NCBI GenBank assembly: GCA_041164045.1
Contig: JBEAQD010000056.1
Coordinates: forward strand, 1-9,045
DNA length: 9,045 nucleotides
Direction of reading: 5' to 3'
From: CALRBF01 sp041164045
Lineage (GTDB): Bacteria; Patescibacteriota; Minisyncoccia; SW-4-49-11
Part shown: one piece after another, positions 1-6,157 of the stretch
How the letters are laid out: every line of letters begins with the position of its first letter
How positions within the stretch are numbered: position 1 is the stretch's first letter
The notes under the pieces: model-generated
Told to the model about the DNA's origin: nothing
Database searches by the model: none
What the model saw: only the letters and a program-made list of their open reading frames with translations
Program-made: the position numbers and the translations under genes

Positions 1-1
1 T

Positions 2-1084
2 AGAGCTTTTATGACTATTGATAATCAAAATTTGGAATACGGGAATAAATTAGAAATTAATGCTAAAACTTCTATTCCTGAGGAAATTGGTATTAGAAGA
101 TTTTTATTAGGAAAAAATATACATGTTTATATGACAGTGTCTAAATATCAGATATTAGATTCAATTCAATGCCATTTACAATGCCAAGTCATCAAGTCAA
201 TTGCCAGTCTTCGGAATATAATTCTAGTTAGAATTGATGAGGCTTATCCAAATCAGGTAGGTGAGTTTTTGAAAGGCATTCTGATTGGTTATACGGATAC
301 ATTACCGGCAGATATTAAGGAGTCTTTTAAGAGAACTGGAGTTAGTCATATTTTGGCAGTATCAGGTTATAATATGGCTATTATTGTGATGTTAGTCTAT
401 CAGCAATTAATTAATAGACAAGTGTCTCGTTCGATTTCCTTTTGGGTGACTATTATAGTTATGATTCTGTTTACTATTTTGACTGGAGCTGAGGCTTCTA
501 TTATGAGAGCTGGAATTTTTGCCGCACTTATATTGGGAGCAGAACAGATTCAGAGATATGTGGGTGGGATAAGACCATTAATATTATGTGCTACTATTTT
601 GGTTATAATAAATCCTTTTTATATTGCTTATGATATAGGATTTCAGCTTTCTTTTTTGGCGGTGATTGGGCTTATTATTTATGGGCAGATTTTTAAAACT
701 TATACTGAGGGTATTCCTAGTCTGGGACTTTTACCAATGATAGGGGAGACTTTTTTTGCGCAACTTTTAGTCTTGCCAATTTTGATTTATTATTTTGGCC
801 AAATTTCTATTATTTCAATTTTGGCTAATATTCTGATTGTCCCTATTATTCCTTTGGTTATGGCTTGGGGTAGTATTACTAGCCTATTTTTGAATTTGTC
901 AATTTTTACTTATCCTTTGGTTGTTATAATACAATTAGTATTAAGTGTGAATCAATACTTAGCTAATATTAGTTGGGCTAGTATAAATACACCCAAAATA
1001 TCCGGATTTATGGTAATATTAATATATATTATATTTGCCTTATGGTATTTTTGGTATAAAAATTCTAAGAAATATGAAAATTAA
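2..1084 (+). CDS. comEC: ComEC/Rec2-type DNA uptake channel, N-terminal competence domain (5' partial)
   Basis: Integral membrane channel that passes single-stranded DNA across the cytoplasmic membrane in natural competence. The reading frame is open to the window edge, and the first ATG (11) falls inside the N-terminal OB-like (DUF4131) domain, so the true start lies upstream. Counting from that ATG, residues 10-42 (YGNKLEI...RRFLLGKNIHVYM) match the end of the OB-like domain. Residues 108-125 hold the family signature RTGVSHILAVSGYNMAI, where the usual GLH/GLN is GYN. Residues 158-169 (TGAEASIMRAGI) are the second conserved block. About seven to nine hydrophobic segments follow, ending near residue 350. 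The protein stops where canonical ComEC would run on into its metallo-beta-lactamase domain; that domain is the next gene, overlapping by 11 bases. Family assignment is firm; competence in this organism is inferred. Confidence 0.9.
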   Translation, partial: RAFMTIDNQNLEYGNKLEINAKTSIPEEIGIRRFLLGKNIHVYMTVSKYQILDSIQCHLQCQVIKSIASLRNIILVRIDEAYPNQVGEFLKGILIGYTDTLPADIKESFKRTGVSHILAVSGYNMAIIVMLVYQQLINRQVSRSISFWVTIIVMILFTILTGAEASIMRAGIFAALILGAEQIQRYVGGIRPLILCATILVIINPFYIAYDIGFQLSFLAVIGLIIYGQIFKTYTEGIPSLGLLPMIGETFFAQLLVLPILIYYFGQISIISILANILIVPIIPLVMAWGSITSLFLNLSIFTYPLVVIIQLVLSVNQYLANISWASINTPKISGFMVILIYIIFALWYFWYKNSKKYEN

Positions 1085-1901
1085 AATTATAATATTTATC
1101 ATTAGTTTCATAATATTCATAGCTGGATATAGAGAGTATAATCTTTTATTTAATTCAAAAGATAAAATTACTTTTCTCAATGTAGGGCAGGGAGATTCTA
1201 TTTTGATTACTTCCAAAAGAGGGCATAGAATTATTGTTGATTGTGGCCCTGACTCTAAAATAATTGACCAATTAGAGTCAAAATTAGGTTTTTGGGCTCG
1301 TCGTATTGATATGGTTATAATAACTCATGGGGATAAAGACCATTATGGTGGTTGTAGAGATGTAATTGAAAAATACAAAGTTGGCAAGGTAATGATTAAT
1401 GGAGCCTTTGATTCTAAAAATCAAGATTATAAGTCACTTTTAGAATTTATTCAAAAGCAGGAAATCCAGATCCTCCCGTCAATACAGGATACCTTTATCA
1501 CTCTTGGCGATAGTATAGAATTGCACTTACTAAATCCACAATACAATCTCTGGGAGAAGGATATTAGAGATGATAATCCTGAGTCAATAGTTATGCTATT
1601 AAAAAGTGCTAAGAATAGTATCTTATTAACTGGAGATGCGGATGAGTCTACAGAAGCAAAAATTTTATCACAATATTCTCAACTAGATGTGGATATACTC
1701 AAGGCGGGACATCATGGAAGCAAAACTTCAACTTCAGATAAATTATTAGATGCCATCACTCCTCAACAAGTAATTATATCAGCAGGATCAAACAATTCTT
1801 ATAATCATCCACATCCAGATATTATAAATAAAATTAAAAAAAGGAATATAAGAATTCAAGAAGTAAAAAACTATATGACAGGTATTGACATTTTATTATA
1901 A
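1074..1901 (+). CDS. ComEC-type metallo-beta-lactamase-fold protein (separate C-terminal domain)
   Basis: Stand-alone version of the C-terminal domain of ComEC, which in the family is thought to degrade the non-transported DNA strand. I chose ATG 1074 (275 aa) over an in-frame TTG at 1035, because the ATG product starts directly with a hydrophobic segment (residues 3-18) that would anchor the domain outside the membrane. Then come the hallmark FLNVGQGDSILI (34-45), the metal-binding motif THGDKDH (H85, D87, D89, H90), LLTGDADES, the GHHGS motif and NSYNHPHPD. All metal-ligand motifs I know for ComEC domains are present, so activity is plausible. It overlaps the channel gene by 11 bases and is surely co-expressed with it. 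No strong Shine-Dalgarno is visible, so translational coupling is likely. A related stand-alone MBL hydrolase is the alternative, but context argues for ComEC. Confidence 0.9.
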   Translation: MKIKIIIFIISFIIFIAGYREYNLLFNSKDKITFLNVGQGDSILITSKRGHRIIVDCGPDSKIIDQLESKLGFWARRIDMVIITHGDKDHYGGCRDVIEKYKVGKVMINGAFDSKNQDYKSLLEFIQKQEIQILPSIQDTFITLGDSIELHLLNPQYNLWEKDIRDDNPESIVMLLKSAKNSILLTGDADESTEAKILSQYSQLDVDILKAGHHGSKTSTSDKLLDAITPQQVIISAGSNNSYNHPHPDIINKIKKRNIRIQEVKNYMTGIDILL

Positions 1902-1913
1902 ATATAGTACTAT
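1885..1913 (+). promoter_or_regulatory. Putative sigma70-type promoter for the TrmB-family gene
   Basis: TTGACA (1885-1890, perfect -35), a 17-nt spacer and TACTAT (1908-1913, 4 of 6). An alternative -10 TATGAT at 1911-1916 is closer to consensus but has a 20-nt spacer. The -35 lies inside the 3' end of the upstream gene. The predicted start near 1920 leaves a leader of about 27 nt before ATG 1947, with no Shine-Dalgarno in it. Confidence 0.5.
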
Positions 1914-1946
1914 GATAAAACTTATTAACATTTTATATTTAATTAT

Positions 1947-2711
1947 ATGGAAGAACAGCTATTACTAAAACTACGTTCTCTAGGTTTCTCAGATAAAGAA
2001 GCTAAGGTTTATTTGGCCTCCCTCAAATTAGGTTCTGCTCCAATTCAAAAAATCGCTAAATTAGCCAATGTTAATCGAGCTACTACTTATGTTGTGGTCC
2101 AAGGATTTATGGACCGAAGCCTTATGAGTTCTTATACTAAGGGTAAAAAGAGATTATTTACCCCAGAGTCTCCTGATAAAATTTCAGCTATAATTCAAGC
2201 TGATAAAGTCAAAATAGAGGCTAAAGAGAATACTATAAATGAAATTTTGCCGGCTTTGAGCAATTTGTATGATACTACTCAAGGTGGAAAAAGGCCTCAA
2301 GTAAGATTCTATGAAGGTAAGCTAGGTCTTAATGCAGTCAGAGAGGAAATCTTGAAAACTAAGTCTAAGGAGGCTTTTAGCATTTTTAATTTAGATTCTC
2401 TGGAAGGGGTCTTTACAGTTGAGGAAAGAGCAGCCTTTACTAAAAAGCGTATTGCCAAGAAAATTAATGTACATTCTATATATTCTTCTAGTAAAGGTGA
2501 TATTTTAAAAGATTCTAAATTAGAGAAAACTTTATATAAATATATTGATAAGGCAAAATATAATTCTCCAATTGACATTAGTGTTTTTGATGATAATTTA
2601 GCCATTACCTCTTATAAAGAGCCTATGATGTCAGTGATTGTACAGAATGAGTCTATCGCTAATGCAATTAGGCAAATCTTAACTTTAGTAGAAAAATCTG
2701 ATACCAAATAA
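1947..2711 (+). CDS. TrmB-family transcriptional regulator
   Basis: A 254-aa DNA-binding regulator of the TrmB type, a family best known from archaeal sugar-responsive regulators and also found in CPR bacteria. Residues 5-70 form a winged helix-turn-helix: LGFSDKEAKVYLASLKLG, then KIAKLANVNRATTYVVVQ as the helix-turn-helix core, and a wing near KGKKRLFTPES. Residues about 75-110 are charged and heptad-like, probably the dimerising coiled coil. Residues 115-250 resemble the phospholipase-D-like C-terminal region of small TrmB proteins (RFYEGKLGLNAVREEIL, then several beta/alpha units); I do not see the longer sugar-binding C-terminus of archaeal TrmB. It follows the ComEC pair by 45 bases but has its own candidate promoter. 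A role in controlling competence is only a guess from position; the ligand is unknown. Confidence 0.85.
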   Translation: MEEQLLLKLRSLGFSDKEAKVYLASLKLGSAPIQKIAKLANVNRATTYVVVQGFMDRSLMSSYTKGKKRLFTPESPDKISAIIQADKVKIEAKENTINEILPALSNLYDTTQGGKRPQVRFYEGKLGLNAVREEILKTKSKEAFSIFNLDSLEGVFTVEERAAFTKKRIAKKINVHSIYSSSKGDILKDSKLEKTLYKYIDKAKYNSPIDISVFDDNLAITSYKEPMMSVIVQNESIANAIRQILTLVEKSDTK

Positions 2712-2720
2712 AAAGTTGGG

Positions 2721-2747
2721 AGCCGAGATAACATAGTCATCTCGGCT
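2721..2747 (+). terminator. Hairpin after the TrmB-family gene
   Basis: Perfect 9-bp stem AGCCGAGAT (2721-2729) / ATCTCGGCT (2739-2747) with a 9-nt loop, starting 9 bases after the TrmB-family stop codon. It is followed by TTTG rather than a long T run, so it may be a weak terminator or a 3' stabilising hairpin. The rest of the stretch to 2865 shows no convincing gene. Confidence 0.55.
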
Positions 2748-2865
2748 TTGAGGGGATTGAATTGTAAGGCATTAGAGGCCCATTTCGAACTCCTACTCTG
2801 AACGAGTATAAAATAACAGATGTAATATAACATAAAAATTGAATCTTGTCAAATTTTTTGTAAGA

Positions 2866-2903
2866 AAACTAAAAGGAGAGATATTTGTCTCTCCTTTTAG
2901 TTT
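2866..2903 (-). terminator. Terminator of the smpB-ssrA-infC-rpmI-rplT unit
   Basis: Perfect 16-bp stem AAACTAAAAGGAGAGA (2866-2881) / TCTCTCCTTTTAGTTT (2888-2903) with a 6-nt loop. It begins 10 bases beyond the rplT stop codon on the minus strand. Read on the minus strand, the 3' arm is T-rich (CTTTTAGTTTTCTTAC), as in an intrinsic terminator whose U tract merges with the stem. The symmetry could also stop transcripts arriving from the TrmB-family gene. Confidence 0.75.
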
Positions 2904-2913
2904 AGTAATAATA

Positions 2914-3255
2914 CTATTTAGTGGACTCTACAATATGAGTGAAAACTTCTGGTTTATTTTCAGCTAAATAAGCTAAACTCTTTCTATCAAGCTCTACATT
3001 AGCTTTATTGAGATTATTAATTAGTCTGCTATAGGCAACTCCATTAGCTCGGCTAGCAGCATTGATTTTGGTCTGCCATAGTACTCGCTTATCTCGCTTT
3101 TTATTACGTCTGTCTCTGTAACTATAGCTCCAAGCGTGTAATAAAGCTTCTTTAGCAGCTCTAAAATTACTTTTTCTTCGCCATTTAAAACCTTTTGCAT
3201 GTTGCAATAGATTTTTTCTTCTCTTACTTGCGGTTACTCCTCGTTTAATTCTCAT
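2914..3255 (-). CDS. rplT: 50S ribosomal protein L20
   Basis: L20 binds 23S rRNA early in large-subunit assembly and in many bacteria represses its own operon. The 113-aa product is close to the usual 117-120 aa. It has the basic N-terminal tail (MRIKRGVTASKRRKNLLQHAKGF), then SYSYRDRRNKKRDKRVLW and INAASRANGVAYSRLINNLNKANVELDRKSLAYLAENKPEVF, all typical of the globular rRNA-binding domain. The two or three residues missing are at the very N-terminus, where MARVKRG is more usual. The start is ATG 3255, 17 bases after rpmI, with only weak purine content (AAGATG) ahead of it. It is the last gene of the unit and is followed by a strong hairpin terminator. Confidence 0.97.
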   Translation of the reverse strand: MRIKRGVTASKRRKNLLQHAKGFKWRRKSNFRAAKEALLHAWSYSYRDRRNKKRDKRVLWQTKINAASRANGVAYSRLINNLNKANVELDRKSLAYLAENKPEVFTHIVESTK

Positions 3256-3272
3256 AATATCATCTTAAATAC

Positions 3273-3464
3273 TTATTGATTCAATACTCTCTTTAGTTTT
3301 TTGATTGAGGTATCAATAATCTGAGTCTTTCTTTTTGACCTTCTAGAATCTCCAGATTGCTTAGCTAGAAAGTGGTTTTGAGCTACTTTTTTAGCTACCA
3401 CTTTGTCATTTTTGGTCAAAGTAATTCTTTTCGACAATGATTTACGAGTCTTTAGCTTAGGCAT
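3273..3464 (-). CDS. rpmI: 50S ribosomal protein L35
   Basis: Small basic large-subunit protein of 63 aa (family 64-66 aa). It begins MPKLKTRKSLSKRITLTKNDKV, matching the L35 pattern MPKMKTHKSAAKRFKVT, and contains KKVAQNHFLAKQSGDSRRSKRK, the counterpart of the conserved H-ILTKKS-KRKR-L block, ending in IKKLKRVL. Its place between infC and rplT is the classic infC-rpmI-rplT order. The 53-base gap from infC is the largest among these three genes and may hold an internal promoter (see 3506-3534). No Shine-Dalgarno is visible before ATG 3464. Confidence 0.96.
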   Translation of the reverse strand: MPKLKTRKSLSKRITLTKNDKVVAKKVAQNHFLAKQSGDSRRSKRKTQIIDTSIKKLKRVLNQ

Positions 3465-3505
3465 ATATTCAGATTATAAATTAAATTCTTAATTTGATGT
3501 TATAA

Positions 3506-3534
3506 ATTTTAGCATAATTAAATCTTTTTTGCAA
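3506..3534 (-). promoter_or_regulatory. Possible internal promoter ahead of rpmI-rplT
   Basis: On the minus strand: TTGCAA (3534-3529), 17-nt spacer, TAAAAT (3511-3506) preceded by TGC, giving an extended -10. It overlaps the infC stop codon and would start transcription about 35 nt before rpmI, allowing extra L35/L20 synthesis independent of infC. AT-rich sequence makes chance matches easy, so confidence is limited. Confidence 0.4.
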
Positions 3535-4051
3535 GTATTACACTAAAACCTTGAGGAGATTTCTTAAGTTCTTGTTCTAGACGGATATTCTCAGGTAAAT
3601 TATTTAGTATATTTTTCATCTTTACAGCTGCCTGATCGGCAAAAGCTTTTTCTCTACCTCTCAAGTACATATCTAATTTTACTTTATGTCCCTGATCTAA
3701 AAACTTATATGTCTGCTTTAATTTAACCTCTAAATCGTGAGGTTCAATCTTGAAGCCAATTCTGAGGGCTTTAAGTTCTATTTTTTTCTGCTTGGCTTTA
3801 TGTAGTCTTTGTTGTTTGGATTGAGTATATAAGAATTTACCATAATTCATAATCTTACATACAGGGGGTTTGCTATCTGGAGCTATTTCTACTAAATCTA
3901 AATCAGCTTCTTTGGCTTGTTTTAAAGCTTCTTGTAAACTTACTACCCCTATCATTTTCCCAGTTGTATCTACAAGTCTGACTTCTGGACTAGTGATATT
4001 ATTGTTAATTCTTTGATTTGTTTTTGATGCGGGCTTAGCTTGTTGTGACAT
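3518..4051 (-). CDS. infC: Translation initiation factor IF-3
   Basis: IF-3 binds the 30S subunit, prevents premature 50S joining and checks the start codon and initiator tRNA. The 177-aa product has normal length and both domains. The N-terminal domain carries NQRINNNITSPEVRLVDTTGKMIGVVSLQEAL and the signature DLVEIAPDSKPPVCKIMNYGKFLY, followed by a lysine-rich linker helix (QSKQQRLHKAKQKKIELK). The C-terminal domain has IGFKIEPHDLEVKLKQ and GHKVKLDMYLRGREKAF, the 30S-binding part. The start is ATG (4051), not the rare AUU/AUC/AUA used for autoregulation in enterobacteria, so that control is probably absent. The leader from the tmRNA 3' end is only 26 nt, has no Shine-Dalgarno and leaves no room for a long regulatory leader. 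Confidence 0.97.
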   Translation of the reverse strand: MSQQAKPASKTNQRINNNITSPEVRLVDTTGKMIGVVSLQEALKQAKEADLDLVEIAPDSKPPVCKIMNYGKFLYTQSKQQRLHKAKQKKIELKALRIGFKIEPHDLEVKLKQTYKFLDQGHKVKLDMYLRGREKAFADQAAVKMKNILNNLPENIRLEQELKKSPQGFSVILAKKI

Positions 4052-4077
4052 TTAGTGATAAATTATTAATAATTTTG

Positions 4078-4468
4078 TGGAGATGATGGGAATTGAACCC
4101 ATGTATAGCTCAGTATCAGTATACAATTACTTAGAGAAATAGGAAATTGCTTGTGAATTTACTATAGTCTTAATTAATTTCCAAAGATAGAATATAGCAG
4201 AGCCACAAAAAAGTTTTGAATAATATACTTTGTGGGCGAATACTATTCTATCAACATATATATGACACCAAAATTCTTTTATGTTGACTCAAAGATTTTG
4301 ATGGCAGTTGCTAAATTAAATAATTAGGCTACTGCGTAACCGAACCCGCTATAGGATCGGTTTGCAAAAGGTTTTGCATTTAGGTTTGTCTTGTCTTTGG
4401 TCTCGTGACTGACATACGAGTTCTCATTGTATATAGATGCAAATGAACTAGCAAAGCGAAACATCCCC
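4078..4468 (-). ncRNA. ssrA: Transfer-messenger RNA (tmRNA)
   Basis: One-piece tmRNA of 391 nt that rescues stalled ribosomes with SmpB. The 5' GGGGATG (4468-4462) pairs with 3' CATCTCC (4085-4079), one G-U pair included, followed by discriminator A4078; CCA is not encoded. T arm: ATGGG / TTCAATT / CCCAT. Long helix 2: TATACAAT near the 5' end pairs with ATTGTATA near the 3' end. PK1: CTCGT/ACGAG crossed by TGTC/GACA. The tag frame lies at 4377-4324. PK2: stem CATCAAAATCTTT/AAAGAATTTTGGTG crossed by TCAACATA/TATGTTGA. PK3: GAATAGTAT/ATATTATTC crossed by CCACAAA/TTTGTGG. A last helix is GGAAATT/AATTTCC. The 5' D-loop lacks the common UUCGACGG-like string, which is unusual. It starts 8 nt after smpB and ends 26 nt before infC. 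Confidence 0.96.
4324..4377 (-). other. tmRNA tag-peptide reading frame
   Basis: The resume codon GCA is at 4377-4375 (tmRNA nucleotide 92, as expected) and is preceded by U and A at -5 and -4, the bases known to set the E. coli resume site. Translation gives AKPFANRSYSGFGYAVA (17 aa) and TAA at 4326-4324. A second in-frame GCA 12 nt later would give ANRSYSGFGYAVA but lacks the U/A context. The non-polar C-terminus (AVA) suits recognition by proteases such as ClpXP; most tags end ALAA or AVAA. Confidence 0.85.
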
Positions 4469-4476
4469 GTTTAGAG

Positions 4477-4920
4477 TTACTTGATTCGCAGTATTCTCTG
4501 TATAGATCTTTGTTCTTCTCTACTTCGAATACTCTGGCGTTTATCAATCTTTTTCTTACCTTTTGCAAGGACAAGTTCTAGTTTGATAAGGCCATGACTT
4601 AAGTATAGCTTAATTGGTATAATTGTCAAGCCTGAAGCGGATTTTTTTGCAATCAAAGAATCTATTTCAGATCTTTTTAATAAAATTTTACGAGGACGAT
4701 CAGTTTCATATTTAGTATCAATGTGATTTTGATAATGTGGAATATTACAATTTATCAAAAATAATTCATTTTCCCTAATTGTAATATAGGCTCCTTTGAG
4801 GCTAGCTCTACCTAATTTTACAGATTTGACCTCATTACCTATTAGTTGAATCCCAGCTTGATATGTATCAATTATAGTATAATCAAAACTAGCTCGTATA
4901 TTATTGGTAAGTATTTTCAT
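4477..4920 (-). CDS. smpB: SsrA-binding protein SmpB
   Basis: SmpB binds tmRNA and carries it to stalled ribosomes. ATG 4920 (147 aa) is the start, since MKILTNNIRASFDYTIIDTY aligns with the family's MKILAENRKARHDY start; an ATG at 4944 would add eight unlike residues and lies upstream of the predicted transcription start. Conserved parts: AGIQLIGNEVKSVKLGRASLKGAYITI (OB-fold barrel), LINCNIPHYQ, RPRKILLKRSEIDSLI, GLTIIPIKLYLSHGLIKLELVLAKGKKKIDKR, and the basic C-terminal tail SREEQRSIQRILRIK that enters the mRNA channel. It is followed after 8 bases by its partner RNA, an intimate smpB-ssrA arrangement. It is probably transcribed from the divergent promoter at 4942-4977. Confidence 0.96.
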   Translation of the reverse strand: MKILTNNIRASFDYTIIDTYQAGIQLIGNEVKSVKLGRASLKGAYITIRENELFLINCNIPHYQNHIDTKYETDRPRKILLKRSEIDSLIAKKSASGLTIIPIKLYLSHGLIKLELVLAKGKKKIDKRQSIRSREEQRSIQRILRIK

Positions 4921-4941
4921 AGCTTTATATATAAGATATAT

Positions 4942-4977
4942 CATTATAGCATAAATATAGATTAATATGCTATAATG
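4942..4977. promoter_or_regulatory. Symmetrical divergent promoter (smpB operon / glycosyltransferase)
   Basis: Perfect 12-bp inverted repeat CATTATAGCATA (4942-4953) / TATGCTATAATG (4966-4977) with a 12-nt spacer. Each arm carries TGCTATAAT, an extended -10: minus-strand TATAAT at 4948-4943 for smpB, plus-strand TATAAT at 4971-4976 for the gene at 5009. Neither has a good -35; each -35 position falls inside the other arm. Predicted leaders are short, roughly 15 to 30 nt. RNA polymerases on the two sides would overlap. Confidence 0.65.
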
Positions 4978-5008
4978 GTGCTAAGGATATAAATTTATCA
5001 ATTAAGAT

Positions 5009-6106
5009 ATGAGGTTATTCATTAATGGATATTTTTTGGCAAAACCCAAAACTGGTATGGGACAATATCTATTGCAAATTTTATTGCATCAAAAATGGTC
5101 ATTAGAAATTATAATTTTAATCCCAGAATATCTTAGAGATGAGACTAAAAACTTAGATAAAAATATTAAAAAAAATATAAAATATATACCAATATGGTAT
5201 GGTAGAAACGACTTAATAGCTCATATGATTTGGGAGAAATATATATTCCCACGAGAAGTAAAAACTCAGAAAGCAGATATTGTCTGGAGCCCTCATCCTA
5301 CAATTTCCTATATTCCGAATATCTATCATATTATGACAATTCATGATGTGATCTATTGGAAATTCCCAGAATATATCCCTAATTGGAAGGTGAGATTATA
5401 TGTTAAATTATTAGAAGAATCTATTACTAGGGTAAGTCAAGTTATTACTATATCTAAATTCTCTGCTAAGGAAATAGAAGCTGTTTTTGGTATCCCGTTT
5501 AAAGATATTCCAATTATATACAATGCCTCACCCAAACTAGTTGCCCCAAATATAACTCCAATTGTAAAAGGTAAATATATTTTTTATGAGGGTGGATTAG
5601 ATATTAGAAAAAACATACCAAAACTAATTGAGGCTTTTAGCTTGGTTGTCACAAAATATAAAAATGTAAACTTGTATATAGCTGGGAATTATTTCAAAAG
5701 CCATCTTATCCTCGATATACCAGCTTTGATTGGTCAATATAATTTGCAAGATAGAGTTAAGTTAATAGGCTATATATCAGATGAAGATATGATTAGATAT
5801 ATCAAATATGCTGAGGCTTTAGTATACCCCTCATTGTATGAAGGTTTTGGTATACCAATTCTAGAAGGTTTTGGTTTAGGAACTCCAGTTATTACTTCTA
5901 ACATAGGTGCAATGAAGGAGATTGGGGCAGAAGCTGTAGTAGCAATTAATCCGAATTCAGCCAAATCAATAGCTAAAGGCATAGAAAATATTCTAAATGA
6001 TGATTTATTAAGACAATCTATTATTTATAAAGGATTTGACAGATTGCAAGATTTTGATTGGGATAGAAGTGCCTTACAGTTAGAGATATTATTCCATAAA
6101 AAATAG
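5009..6106 (+). CDS. GT4-like glycosyltransferase (GT-B fold)
   Basis: A 365-aa retaining-type glycosyltransferase expected to move a sugar from a nucleotide donor to a cell-surface glycan or lipid at the inner face of the membrane; acceptor and sugar are unknown. The N-terminal half has a glycine-rich start (FINGYFLAKPKTGMGQYLLQIL) and DIVWSPHPT...YHIMTIHDVIYWKFPEY, the usual acceptor-domain pattern with histidine and aspartate. ITISKFSAKEI leads to the donor-binding half: IFYEGGLDIRKNIPKLIEAF, NLYIAGN, VKLIGYISDEDM, and the motif E278-GFGIPIL-E286 (EX7E), followed by GLGTPVITSNIGAMKEI. No membrane segment or signal peptide is seen. It stands as a single gene between a divergent promoter and the ftsZ promoter. 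No Shine-Dalgarno precedes ATG 5009. Confidence 0.9.
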   Translation: MRLFINGYFLAKPKTGMGQYLLQILLHQKWSLEIIILIPEYLRDETKNLDKNIKKNIKYIPIWYGRNDLIAHMIWEKYIFPREVKTQKADIVWSPHPTISYIPNIYHIMTIHDVIYWKFPEYIPNWKVRLYVKLLEESITRVSQVITISKFSAKEIEAVFGIPFKDIPIIYNASPKLVAPNITPIVKGKYIFYEGGLDIRKNIPKLIEAFSLVVTKYKNVNLYIAGNYFKSHLILDIPALIGQYNLQDRVKLIGYISDEDMIRYIKYAEALVYPSLYEGFGIPILEGFGLGTPVITSNIGAMKEIGAEAVVAINPNSAKSIAKGIENILNDDLLRQSIIYKGFDRLQDFDWDRSALQLEILFHKK

Positions 6107-6128
6107 TATTGGCAATATCAATCTTATT

Positions 6129-6157
6129 TTGACTTTTTTGGTCAAATAGGTTATATT
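6129..6157 (+). promoter_or_regulatory. Promoter for ftsZ, with an inverted repeat over the -35
   Basis: TTGACT (6129-6134), 17-nt spacer, TATATT (6152-6157); each hexamer matches consensus at 5 of 6. The -35 lies inside the inverted repeat TTTGAC (6128-6133) / GTCAAA (6141-6146), which could be an operator. Predicted start near 6164, only about 5 nt before TTG 6169 but 20 nt before ATG 6184, which favours the ATG. Confidence 0.6.

Noticed and set aside
1035..1084. Frameshift breaking a single comEC gene.
   Set aside because: The second gene has its own ATG (1074) with a hydrophobic anchor, the overlap is short and both parts are complete in motifs. A sequencing error cannot be excluded without reads.
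2612..2833. Minus-strand ORF of 73 codons between the TrmB-family gene and rplT.
   Set aside because: It runs antisense through the end of the regulator gene and the hairpin, and shows no recognisable domain or start signal.
4324..4365. Tag peptide starting at the second GCA (ANRSYSGFGYAVA).
   Set aside because: The first GCA has the U at -5 and A at -4 and matches the expected distance from the tmRNA 5' end; the second has neither base.
4380..4574. Minus-strand ORF of 64 codons over the smpB/ssrA junction.
   Set aside because: It is a reading of tmRNA and the smpB end in another frame, with no family resemblance.
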